From assembly GCA_002408125.1 (NCBI GenBank), contig DHQO01000038.1, forward strand, positions 1-54,037: DNA of 54,037 nucleotides, written 5' to 3'. The position numbers and the translations under genes were made by a program. Positions 25,665 to 33,430 of this stretch are shown here, in pieces. The first letter of the stretch is position 1. Each line of letters begins with the position of its first letter. A model generated the notes under the pieces. That model worked only from the letters and a program-made list of their open reading frames with translations, was not told the DNA's origin and ran no database searches. The DNA comes from Hyphomonadaceae bacterium UBA5336 (lineage in GTDB: Bacteria > Pseudomonadota > Alphaproteobacteria > Caulobacterales > Hyphomonadaceae).

Positions 25665-26807
25665 TCAGACCCGGGTCTGCGCCACAAAGCCCGTCAGCTT
25701 CGCCGCGAGGCCGAGCTTGCGCTCGCCGGCAGCCTGTTTGATCCGCCAGTGCAGTGAGCGTCCGAGCAGGCCGGCCAGCGCCTTGCCAATCGGCGAGATG
25801 GATTTCAGCGCCAGCGCGCGGGCGCGGATCTCGGCATCCTCATAGAGCGGCGCACAGCCGAAATTGTATCCCGTCGCGCCGAGCACCAGGTCCTGCTCGA
25901 ACTCTGTCAGCGGAATATCGGTGTGCAGACGCGCGGCTTTTACCATGGCGTCCAATGCTTCCGGCCACATCACATGGCGGGCATAAACGCGCGCACGTTT
26001 CAGCTCTGCCACCCTGTCCTTCACCAGCGCCACATCCGGGCGCGCCCAGACATCCGGCGCCAGCAGGCGTTCATCGGGAAGCTCGGCCAGCAGCGGCTCG
26101 AAGATCATGCGGTGGAACTTGATCCATTTCGCATTGCTCTCTTCGGTGGAAAACCGCTCGGTCGCCGACCCGCGCGCGCCGGAATGCTCGCGGTGGAGAT
26201 AGACCCGCTCGGGGAACAGCCTGCCGCGATAGTTCCGCGCGATGCGCAGCAGCATCTCATAATCCTGCGCGCGGGTGAGGACGGGGTTGAAGCCGCCGAG
26301 TTCCTCATACACAGAACGGCGCACGATCAGGCCCGGCTGGAAGATGTGACAGCCATCCAGAAGGTCCGGAAACAGTTCCTCCGGCGTGGAGGCGCGCCAG
26401 TAGCCCGGCGCCTTGATCACCTGCTCGCCCGTCGCAGGATCGACAATGAAGTCCTCATGTCGCCCGGCTGCGTATCCCAATTCAGGATCAGCATCGAGCG
26501 CGCCGGCCAGACGCGCGCAGGCATCGGGCTCAAGCAGGTCGTCGTCGTCGCAGATCCAGAGATAGTCGCCGGTAATCTGGCCCATGGCGAGATTGAGCGC
26601 GCTCGCCTTGCCGCCATTCTCCTTGCGCAGATAGGTCAGGTGTTCGCCATAGCGCTGGACCACATCGCCGGTGCCGTCGGTCGAGCCATCGTCGACAACG
26701 ATAATCTGGTCGGGCATGCGGGTCTGTGCAAGCAGGGACTCCAGCGTCTCGGCGATCAGGTCGACCCGGTTATAGGTCGCCAGGATGACACTTACCGTTC
26801 CGGCCAT
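25665..26807 (-). CDS. Family 2 glycosyltransferase
   Basis: A 380-residue GT-A enzyme: VSVILATYNRVDLIAETLES, then IIVVDDGSTDGTGDVVQRYG, GGKASALNLAM, and the metal-site YLWICDDDDLLEPDA. Residues after 240 form a variable helical region with a basic C-terminus. No membrane segment. Substrate not visible. The ATG at 26807 has GGGAG six bases upstream and the 14-codon upstream extension looks untranslated. It is convergent with the acyltransferase and divergent from the flippase across 185 bases, so it is a single-gene unit. Confidence 0.88.
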   Translation of the reverse strand: MAGTVSVILATYNRVDLIAETLESLLAQTRMPDQIIVVDDGSTDGTGDVVQRYGEHLTYLRKENGGKASALNLAMGQITGDYLWICDDDDLLEPDACARLAGALDADPELGYAAGRHEDFIVDPATGEQVIKAPGYWRASTPEELFPDLLDGCHIFQPGLIVRRSVYEELGGFNPVLTRAQDYEMLLRIARNYRGRLFPERVYLHREHSGARGSATERFSTEESNAKWIKFHRMIFEPLLAELPDERLLAPDVWARPDVALVKDRVAELKRARVYARHVMWPEALDAMVKAARLHTDIPLTEFEQDLVLGATGYNFGCAPLYEDAEIRARALALKSISPIGKALAGLLGRSLHWRIKQAAGERKLGLAAKLTGFVAQTRV

Positions 26808-26992
26808 GATCTGCTCCCTGATCGCCCCATTCGCATACAAATCACCCACTCGCTTACCGCCCTACCTGCAAAACCTGTACGAGACTTGCAAAGAACACCT
26901 TCGAGGGAACATCCCCATGCAGATTGTATCTGCAAGCGGGTGTGCGAAATATGTGCCGGGCGGCCATGTGCCCCCGCAAGCGAGGATGAGGC

Positions 26993-28477
26993 ATGAGCGA
27001 TCTGGCTCGCAAGACCGTGAATGGCGCGACGCTGAATGTCGCGGTGACGCTGTTCAAGAATGTGCTGCAGCTCGCCATCCTGCTGCCGATCCTGGCACGC
27101 CTGATCTCTCCGGCCGAGTTCGGTTATGTCGGCATGGCGATGACCTTCGTCGCCGCTTTCACCATGTTCAACGATCTGGGCATTTCCGCCGCGCTGGTGC
27201 GCGATGATGCGCCCTCGCCGGCCTTCTGGTCCTCGGCCTTCTGGACCAATATCGGCCTTGGGGTGACGGTGGCCACCGCGACCTATTTCGCCGCGCCGGC
27301 CATCGCGGCCTTCTACAACCAGCCGATTGTCGAGCCGCTGACGGAAGTGCTGGCCGTCATCCTGCTGATGCATTGCGCCTTTCTGGTGCCCATGGCCTGG
27401 CTGCAGCGCAATTTCCGCTTCGGCGCGATTGCGCTGATCGAGTTTGCCTCCACAGTGGTCTCTTCCATCATCGTGATCGTCATGGCCCTGCGCGGATACG
27501 GCGTCTGGGCGCTCGTGGCTCAGCAGATCTCGCTTTATGTCGTGAAGCTCGCAGGCGCCTTCCTCTTCCAGCGCGCACCGATCCGCCTGATTTACAAATT
27601 CTCCGAGATTGCCGCCGTCCTGCCCTTCAGCCTGCGCCTGACCGGGGAAGCCTTCATCACCTTCGTGAACCGCAAGGCCGATTCCATCCTGGTCGGCCGG
27701 TTCCTCGGCGCCGCCCCGCTCGGCTTTTATGATCGCGCCTACCAGATCATGCTGGTGCCGGTGAGTTCCCTCTCGCTCGGCGCCGGCTTCGCGCTCTATC
27801 CGGCCATGTCCTCGATCAAGCATGAGACCGAGCGACTCAAGCTGGTCTATCTGAAATCCATTTCCGTGCTCGGCGGCGTGGCCATCCCGATGATGGCGGG
27901 CCTCGCCCTGGTCAGCGAGCCCTTCGTGGCGCTGGTGTTCGGCCCGGACTGGAAGCCGGTGGTGCCGGTGCTCTCCATCCTCGCCTTTGCCGGCGTGATC
28001 CAGACCCTGTCGGGCCCGTCCAATGTGCTCTGGAAATCGCTCGGCAAGTCGGATGTGCTGCTTTACTGGGTGATCGCGCGGATGTTTGCCTTCCTCGTCG
28101 CCTTCGCGATCGGCATTCATCTCGGCTCGATCACGGCGCTGTCGGCGGCCTATCTGATCGCCAATGTCGCCATGTACCTGCCCTACCAGGCCCAGACCCT
28201 GCGCCACATGAAGATGCCCATCATGGACTATCTGCGCGTCATGGCACCGACCGTGATCTCTACCCTTGGCATGGCCGCAACCATCCTGGCGCTGGAAGAA
28301 TATCTCCCGGCCATCGCCACCCTGCCGAGCTATGGCCAGCTTGGCGTGCTGGTGCCGGCCGGCGTGGCGGCATACCTTGCCTGCATGCTGCTCCTCTTCC
28401 GGCCCTTTGTCCGCGAACTGATCGGCGAGGCACGCGAGCTGTTTGACCGCAAGCAAAAAAGCGCGCCGGCCGAATGA
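26993..28477 (+). CDS. Polysaccharide flippase (Wzx/MOP superfamily)
   Basis: A 494-residue membrane protein with about 14 hydrophobic segments; the N-terminal part (KTVNGATLNVAVTLFKNVLQ and LISPAEFGYVGMAM) is typical of the lipopolysaccharide/exopolysaccharide exporter branch of the MOP family (Polysacc_synt type; HfsF and ExoT are members). LRLTGEAFITFVNRKADSIL, at the start of the second half, is the conserved motif for these transporters. It would flip the undecaprenyl-linked repeat unit to the periplasm for the polymerase. It heads the last plus-strand run of the locus (flippase, glycosyltransferase, sulfotransferase, membrane glycosyltransferase). Confidence 0.92.
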   Translation: MSDLARKTVNGATLNVAVTLFKNVLQLAILLPILARLISPAEFGYVGMAMTFVAAFTMFNDLGISAALVRDDAPSPAFWSSAFWTNIGLGVTVATATYFAAPAIAAFYNQPIVEPLTEVLAVILLMHCAFLVPMAWLQRNFRFGAIALIEFASTVVSSIIVIVMALRGYGVWALVAQQISLYVVKLAGAFLFQRAPIRLIYKFSEIAAVLPFSLRLTGEAFITFVNRKADSILVGRFLGAAPLGFYDRAYQIMLVPVSSLSLGAGFALYPAMSSIKHETERLKLVYLKSISVLGGVAIPMMAGLALVSEPFVALVFGPDWKPVVPVLSILAFAGVIQTLSGPSNVLWKSLGKSDVLLYWVIARMFAFLVAFAIGIHLGSITALSAAYLIANVAMYLPYQAQTLRHMKMPIMDYLRVMAPTVISTLGMAATILALEEYLPAIATLPSYGQLGVLVPAGVAAYLACMLLLFRPFVRELIGEARELFDRKQKSAPAE

Positions 28478-28556
28478 TGCGCCGCTGTCGGGAAGGCATG
28501 GGGTTTGCTAGACTCCCTGCCAGACTTTCCGACCGTTCAAGCCTTTGGGACACGCC

Positions 28557-29717
28557 TTGACCGCCACCCGATACGACGCCCTGATCCTGGTCGATCCGCG
28601 CTTCATGGGCGGAACGGCGACAGCTGTGGACAGCGATGTGCGCACGCTGGCCGCGGCGGGGCTGACCATCGGGCTCCATTTCGTCGAGGGGCGCGGCTTT
28701 TTCCTGCCGGAGGAAACGCCCAACCCGAAGCTGGAAGCCCTGTTCGATCTCGATGGTGTGACGCGCATCTCCGCTGGTGAGACGGCGCGCGCGCGCATCG
28801 CCTTCTTCCATCATCCCCAGCCCTTCCAGGTTGGGGTCGAAAACCCGATCACCGTGGAGGCCGGCAACTCGGTCATTGTCTGCCACCAGGCGCCGTTCAA
28901 GGGCGATGGCGCGCTGGACTATGATCCCTTCGCCATCCAGTGCCGGATCCGCGAGCAGTTCGGGGTGAGCCCGCTCTGGGCGCCGATCTCCGGCATCTGC
29001 CGGGCGCAGTTCCGCAGCTTCGCCCCCTTCCTGCGCCTCGCCAGCCAGGACTGGCCGAACACGTTCCATATCGAGGACTGGGCGCCGAAACGCGAGAAAC
29101 TCACCGGTCCGGATCTCACGGTCGGGCGCCATGGCCGTCCGCATGCCGACAAATGGGGCGATACGGGCGCCGACATTGCCGCCAGCCTGCCGGCCGGCCC
29201 GCACATCCGCATCCGCACAATGGGCACCGATGCCATCTTCTTTCAGGAAATGGGCGTGGATGTCTCGGCCTGGGACGTGTTGCCCTTCAATGCCGAGCCG
29301 GTCGTGGACTTCCTCGACAGCCTGGACGTGTTTTCCTATTTCCACTCCTCGCGCTGGACCGAGACTTTCGGGCGGACAGTGGCCGAGGCCATGCTGCTGG
29401 GCGTGCGCTGTATTCTCGATCCCGGCCTGAAGGCCACATTCGGCGAGCATGCGCTCTACTGCGCGCCGTCGCAGGTCGCCGGCATGCTCGACAGCATCCG
29501 CGCCGACCTGCCCGGCGCGCGCGAGGCCGCAGAACGGGCGCGCGCCTGGTGCATCGAGACCTATGCCACCCAATCTGTTCCGGCCCGGCTGGAGGCTTTC
29601 GTCTCTGATCCCGGCACCACATCAAGGCGCGGTCCCGTCACCGCCTCCCCCCTCACTGCGGCGCGCAAATGGACCGGCTATCACCGGCGCCGCCGCCACC
29701 AAGAGAAGGCCTCCTGA
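28557..29717 (+). CDS. Glycosyltransferase-like protein, family uncertain
   Basis: A 386-residue protein with no signal peptide or membrane segment. It has a two-domain outline like GT4/GT-B enzymes: a first domain with ALILVDPRFMGGTATAV, a linker, then a second domain with DVFSYFHSSRWTETFGRTVA, an EAMLLGVRCILDP stretch of the type that binds the donor nucleotide sugar (EAmaxGxPvi class), and a basic C-terminal tail (RKWTGYHRRRRH). I infer a cytoplasmic sugar transferase. The start is uncertain: TTG at 28557 (GGGA upstream) is preferred; an in-frame TTG lies four codons earlier. It is in an operon with the flippase and the sulfotransferase (3 bases apart). Confidence 0.7.
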   Translation: MTATRYDALILVDPRFMGGTATAVDSDVRTLAAAGLTIGLHFVEGRGFFLPEETPNPKLEALFDLDGVTRISAGETARARIAFFHHPQPFQVGVENPITVEAGNSVIVCHQAPFKGDGALDYDPFAIQCRIREQFGVSPLWAPISGICRAQFRSFAPFLRLASQDWPNTFHIEDWAPKREKLTGPDLTVGRHGRPHADKWGDTGADIAASLPAGPHIRIRTMGTDAIFFQEMGVDVSAWDVLPFNAEPVVDFLDSLDVFSYFHSSRWTETFGRTVAEAMLLGVRCILDPGLKATFGEHALYCAPSQVAGMLDSIRADLPGAREAAERARAWCIETYATQSVPARLEAFVSDPGTTSRRGPVTASPLTAARKWTGYHRRRRHQEKAS

Positions 29718-29720
29718 TCC

Positions 29721-30584
29721 ATGGCAAGCTCGACCCAGCCCCTGTTCATCATCGGCGCCCCGCGCTCGGGCAACACGCTGACCCGCCGCGTGCTGATGGC
29801 GTCCGGCCAGATCTATATCCCGCCGGAAACCTATGTGTTCGGCGAGATCCTGGCGCGCTGGCCGAAATGGCATGGCCTCACATGGCGCGAGCGGGTCTGG
29901 CTCGCCTGCGCCTTCATCGACCGTCATCCCCACCGCGAGGATTTCGAGATCGAAAGCCTGTCCCCCTTCGCCGAAGCGCTGGAAAGCGCGCCGAAGGAGG
30001 CCCGCACGGTGCATCATTTCTACAATGAGTTTTATGCCTTCATGGCCCGCGAGCACGGCTTCACCGAAGCGCGCTGGGGCGACAAGACCCCGTGGAACAC
30101 GGTCTATCTGAAGGAAATCGTGAAGGCCTATCCGGATGCGTACTATCTGTACCTGAAGCGCGATGGCCTCGATGTCGTGGCCTCGCAGGTGAAGGCCGAC
30201 ATGCGCAATATCCGCGATTCCGGCCAGCGCTGGATCGACGCCAACACCGCCTGCATGAAGCACCTGAAACGCGCCCGCCGCGCGCCGCTCACCATTGCCT
30301 ATGAAGACCTGGTGAGCCAGCCCGAGGCGATTTTCCGCCAGATCTTCGACTGGGCCGACATGGATTTCGAGCCCGAACACCTCATCCGCGTGCCGGAAAA
30401 GCTCGCCGATGTCGGGCGCCACGCCCACCATGCCGCCGTCACCCGGCCGATCACGCCGGACTCGATCGGGCGCGGGCGCGCGAGCCTCACGCCCGGCCAA
30501 CTCGCCGAGCTGCCGGACGGCTTCAGCACAATGATGGAAACCCTCGGCTACACGGCCGGATCGCTGCCGCAGGCGGCGCAATAA
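29721..30584 (+). CDS. Sulfotransferase family protein
   Basis: A 287-residue protein with the PAPS 5'-phosphosulfate-binding loop near the N-terminus (LFIIGAPRSGNTLTRRVL, residues 8-25) and the 3'-phosphate-binding segment LYLKRDGLDVVASQ (about 142-155), plus AYEDLVSQPEAIF, which fits the later family motif. Such enzymes move sulfate from PAPS to sugar hydroxyls or lipids. Beside flippase and transferase genes it suggests a sulfated polysaccharide, common in marine bacteria. No PAPS-synthesis gene is in the window. Three bases from the upstream gene and about 12 before the next, so in an operon. Confidence 0.88.
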   Translation: MASSTQPLFIIGAPRSGNTLTRRVLMASGQIYIPPETYVFGEILARWPKWHGLTWRERVWLACAFIDRHPHREDFEIESLSPFAEALESAPKEARTVHHFYNEFYAFMAREHGFTEARWGDKTPWNTVYLKEIVKAYPDAYYLYLKRDGLDVVASQVKADMRNIRDSGQRWIDANTACMKHLKRARRAPLTIAYEDLVSQPEAIFRQIFDWADMDFEPEHLIRVPEKLADVGRHAHHAAVTRPITPDSIGRGRASLTPGQLAELPDGFSTMMETLGYTAGSLPQAAQ

Positions 30585-30595
30585 CAAAGGTGGGG

Positions 30596-32218
30596 ATGGG
30601 AGAGATGGGGCGACTGGCAGATCTCGAAGCGCGCGCAAAGGGCTTCCTCGATACGAGCGATACGCCGCTGAAAGGCTGGTGGATCTGGTTCGTCGCGATC
30701 ACGCTGGCGGGCACGGTGATGCGGTTCTGGAATCTCGGCGGTGCGCCGATCTGGATGGACGAGGCCGTCACGCTGGGCTTTGCCCGGCTCGATCTTGGCA
30801 CCATCGTCTGGGGCAATATCGACAACCACCCGAACCTGACCTGGGTGATCCAGTGGATCTGGCAACAGATCGACCCGAACCCAGCCCATGCCCGCGTGCC
30901 CGCGGCCACCTTCGGCTCGCTCTCGGTGGCTGCCATCCTGCTGGCGACGCGCGATGTGGCCTCAGCCCGCGCGGCGATCTTCACCGGCCTGCTCTTCGCC
31001 TTCGCCACGGGGCATATCTATTACAGCCAGGATGCGCGGATGTATCCCTATCTCGTCTTCGGCCTGATCCTGGCGGCCTGGGGCGGGATCGGCCATGTCC
31101 GCCCGAACCTCTATAGCCCCCGCACCTACGCCGCGCTCTATGTCATTGGCGGAGCCATCGCGATCTACAGCCACGCCATGGGCCTGATTGTGATGGGCCT
31201 CATCGGCTTTGCCAGCCTCGCAGCCGGGTGGCTCGGTGAAAACCGCATGCAGTTCCTGCGCGACTGGCTGATCCGCAACGTGATCCTCTTTGTGATCACC
31301 CTGCCCTGGCTGATCGTCCTGCCGAGCGCGACGGGGACTTTCCCGGGCCTGACGGGGGACAATTCCGTCGTCGATATCCAGTGGTTCTGGCGCAACATCA
31401 CCGGGTTTCCGGGGCTCGGCAAACCGGCCATTCTCTTCGAGGCGCTGTTCTATGGCCTTACCGGGCTCTCCATTCCGATTGCCTGGATCAGCGGCCGGCG
31501 CGGCCTCGCGCTCACCCTGCTCGGACTGATCGTGGTTTTCCCGCTTGTGATCGCCGTACTGCACCTGCGCCAGCCGCTTCTGGCCAACAAGATCCTCCTG
31601 CCGGGCGTAATCGGGGTCACGCTGGGCGCGGGCTATGCCCTTTCACGCCTGAAGCCGCGCTGGGCGATGACCGGGCTCGGCGCCGTACTGGCCTTGGCCG
31701 CCTTCGGCTCGGCCGCCACCGAACTGCGCTATCACATCAAGTCCGAGGATTATCGCGGCGCTTATGAATATGCCGCCGAGCATGGCTTTGGCGACGCCCC
31801 GGCGCTGACCTGCGTGCATTTCCATGCTGCCGCCGCCTGGGAGAACCGGCGCGAGGGCCGCGTGCTTTACTATCGGCGCGGCGATGTCATCGATTACAAG
31901 GGCCCGGACTACTGGCGCGCGGCGGAAAACACCATGACGTGGCTGCGCGCCGCCGAAGCCAGCGAAATCGACGCCACACTTGGCGGTGGCTGGCTGATCG
32001 AGGGCGCGCTGCCTACGGCCCTGACCGATGACAGCCAGGTCCTCTTCATCCGTCCTTCCTGCCCTGCTGGCAAGGAGGCCGAGATCACCGCCGCGCTGGA
32101 AGCGCTTGGTTTCCATCAGGCCGGCGAGGCCCTCATCGAGGGCAAGGCCGCCGGCGGCCACGCCGTGCTGGAAGAGCCGCTGACGCGGATTACCCTGTTC
32201 GAACGCGAGGCGGAATAA
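30596..32218 (+). CDS. Membrane glycosyltransferase, GT39/ArnT-like (GT-C)
   Basis: A 540-residue protein with about eleven membrane helices and the GT-C hallmark early: a short helix then PIWMDEAVTLGFARLDL with the Asp-Glu pair that acts in the PMT/ArnT class. HIYYSQDARMYPYLVF in the third or fourth helix is the conserved SQDARMY motif of this family. The last 150 residues are a soluble periplasmic-type domain. It probably uses a polyprenyl-phosphate sugar as donor on the periplasmic side. The start is taken as the ATG at 30596 (AAAGG five bases upstream); 30605 or GTG 30590 are possible. Confidence 0.82.
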   Translation: MGEMGRLADLEARAKGFLDTSDTPLKGWWIWFVAITLAGTVMRFWNLGGAPIWMDEAVTLGFARLDLGTIVWGNIDNHPNLTWVIQWIWQQIDPNPAHARVPAATFGSLSVAAILLATRDVASARAAIFTGLLFAFATGHIYYSQDARMYPYLVFGLILAAWGGIGHVRPNLYSPRTYAALYVIGGAIAIYSHAMGLIVMGLIGFASLAAGWLGENRMQFLRDWLIRNVILFVITLPWLIVLPSATGTFPGLTGDNSVVDIQWFWRNITGFPGLGKPAILFEALFYGLTGLSIPIAWISGRRGLALTLLGLIVVFPLVIAVLHLRQPLLANKILLPGVIGVTLGAGYALSRLKPRWAMTGLGAVLALAAFGSAATELRYHIKSEDYRGAYEYAAEHGFGDAPALTCVHFHAAAAWENRREGRVLYYRRGDVIDYKGPDYWRAAENTMTWLRAAEASEIDATLGGGWLIEGALPTALTDDSQVLFIRPSCPAGKEAEITAALEALGFHQAGEALIEGKAAGGHAVLEEPLTRITLFEREAE

Positions 32219-32253
32219 CTGAACCGGGCCCCCTTGCGCCGCTTTCTGCGAGT

Positions 32254-32329
32254 CCCCGTGGCTTGACCACGGGGTCCATGCGGCCAGGGACTCCCGTCGG
32301 TAGATGGGCACCGCGGTCGAGCCGCGGTG
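32254..32329. repeat. Pair of REP-like hairpins
   Basis: Two perfect hairpins of the same design. CCCCGTGG (32254-32261) pairs with CCACGGGG (32267-32274), loop CTTGA. CACCGCGG (32309-32316) pairs with CCGCGGTG (32322-32329), loop TCGAG. They fill the convergent space between the membrane glycosyltransferase and the aldo/keto reductase. No T tract follows on either strand. Stems with a short A/T-containing loop are typical of dispersed intergenic palindromes in alphaproteobacteria; they may also act as weak terminators. Confidence 0.5.
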
Positions 32330-32373
32330 GATTGGAAATTGGACAACATGTGTCCAGGCGTACGCAGTCGCGT

Positions 32374-33336
32374 TCAGCCCTGGTCGGCGGTCATGGTGCG
32401 CACGGTGCGTGCGACGCAAGCCAGGCCCACGCGCTGGTCCTGGGTCAGCTCCCGGCTTTCGGCCGCGCGCACCATCTCCATGATCCGCGCCGGATGGCTG
32501 GTGGAAAACAGCACCTTGCCGCCAGGATTGGACTCCAGCGCGTGCTGAAGCAGGCACTGGGCAAGCTGATCGGGTTTGCGCACATCGGTGTAGAGCACAC
32601 GCGCGGCCTTGTCGGCCATGGATGGATCCATCTCGAAGGCCCGGCGGAAACGCGCCATGGCAGCGCCAAGCCAGGAATGGATGATCAGTGTGTGATCGCC
32701 GCGCGTGAATTCCTTCACGTTCCGGTCGAAGATCGAGGCAGCTGTCTGCACATAACGAAATTCCGCGCCGTCATCGAGAATTTCGCGCGTCTGCTCAGGG
32801 GTTGAGGCGATCCCGTAAAAACGGATCGAGCCCTGCTTCTTCCACTCCTCCAGCATGGCGATGACTTCGCCGGAATTCAGGTGTGCCAGCTCGACCTCAT
32901 GCAGGAGGAAGAGATCGAGATAATCGGTGCCGAGCTTTTCCAGCGTGGTGTCGAGGCTCGCTCGCAGTTCCTTCAGGCCGAAGGCACCGAAGCGCGGCTC
33001 GGCCCATTTCGGCTTGGGCAGGATGGCGGCGCCACCGGGGAGCCCCCGCCCGCGCGTGAGCACCTTGTTGATGGCACGGCGAGCAAATGAGTTCCGGGCC
33101 GGAAGAATGCCAGCCTTGCTGACCAGGAAGACCTGGCCACGGCGGTCCCTGAGCGCCTCACCGACATGGTCTTCAGCCGCACCCTCACCATAAAGGCGGG
33201 CTGTGTCGATATGGGTCAGACCGGCGTCCAGCGCAGCATGTACAAGGCGCACGGCAGTGGAACGCCCCATATGGGCGCTCAAATGGCCGGTACCAAAGCC
33301 GATCCTGTCGCGTATTTGCGTGCTCTTTTCGGTCAC
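32374..33336 (-). CDS. Aldo/keto reductase
   Basis: A 320-residue (alpha/beta)8 barrel: IGFGTGHLSA at the start, ALDAGLTHIDTARLYGEGAAE (Asp and Tyr of the AKR tetrad, with VFLVSKAG after for the Lys), then DYLDLFLLHEVEL with the His. NADPH-dependent reduction of aldehydes or sugars is the family role; substrate unknown. The start is a GTG at 33336, set by GGGAGG seven bases upstream; ATG frames nearby are out of phase. It is divergent from the GMC oxidoreductase, 94 bases apart, with two dyads between. Confidence 0.88.
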   Translation of the reverse strand: MTEKSTQIRDRIGFGTGHLSAHMGRSTAVRLVHAALDAGLTHIDTARLYGEGAAEDHVGEALRDRRGQVFLVSKAGILPARNSFARRAINKVLTRGRGLPGGAAILPKPKWAEPRFGAFGLKELRASLDTTLEKLGTDYLDLFLLHEVELAHLNSGEVIAMLEEWKKQGSIRFYGIASTPEQTREILDDGAEFRYVQTAASIFDRNVKEFTRGDHTLIIHSWLGAAMARFRRAFEMDPSMADKAARVLYTDVRKPDQLAQCLLQHALESNPGGKVLFSTSHPARIMEMVRAAESRELTQDQRVGLACVARTVRTMTADQG

Positions 33337-33355
33337 GCATTTACCTCCCAAAGCC

Positions 33356-33391
33356 CTATGCATGCTGGCATAGTCGCTGCACATTGCAGCG
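33356..33391. promoter_or_regulatory. Two dyads between divergent oxidoreductase genes
   Basis: CTATGC (33356-33361) and GCATAG (33368-33373) are perfect arms; next to them CGCTGCA (33375-33381) and TGCAGCG (33385-33391) are perfect 7-bp arms around CAT. Both lie in the 94-base divergent space between the reductase (GTG 33336) and the dehydrogenase (ATG 33431), where promoters of both must sit. They are candidate operator sites for a shared regulator; no regulator gene is next to them. Confidence 0.4.
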
Positions 33392-33430
33392 GAACGAGCA
33401 AACGCGGTGCCAAGGGAGAAGCTGGAACCC

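Noticed and set aside
5560..32218. HfsH-type deacetylase or HfsJ (WecG/TagA) gene
   Set aside because: No protein in the locus shows the NodB deacetylase motifs or the WecG/TagA signature.
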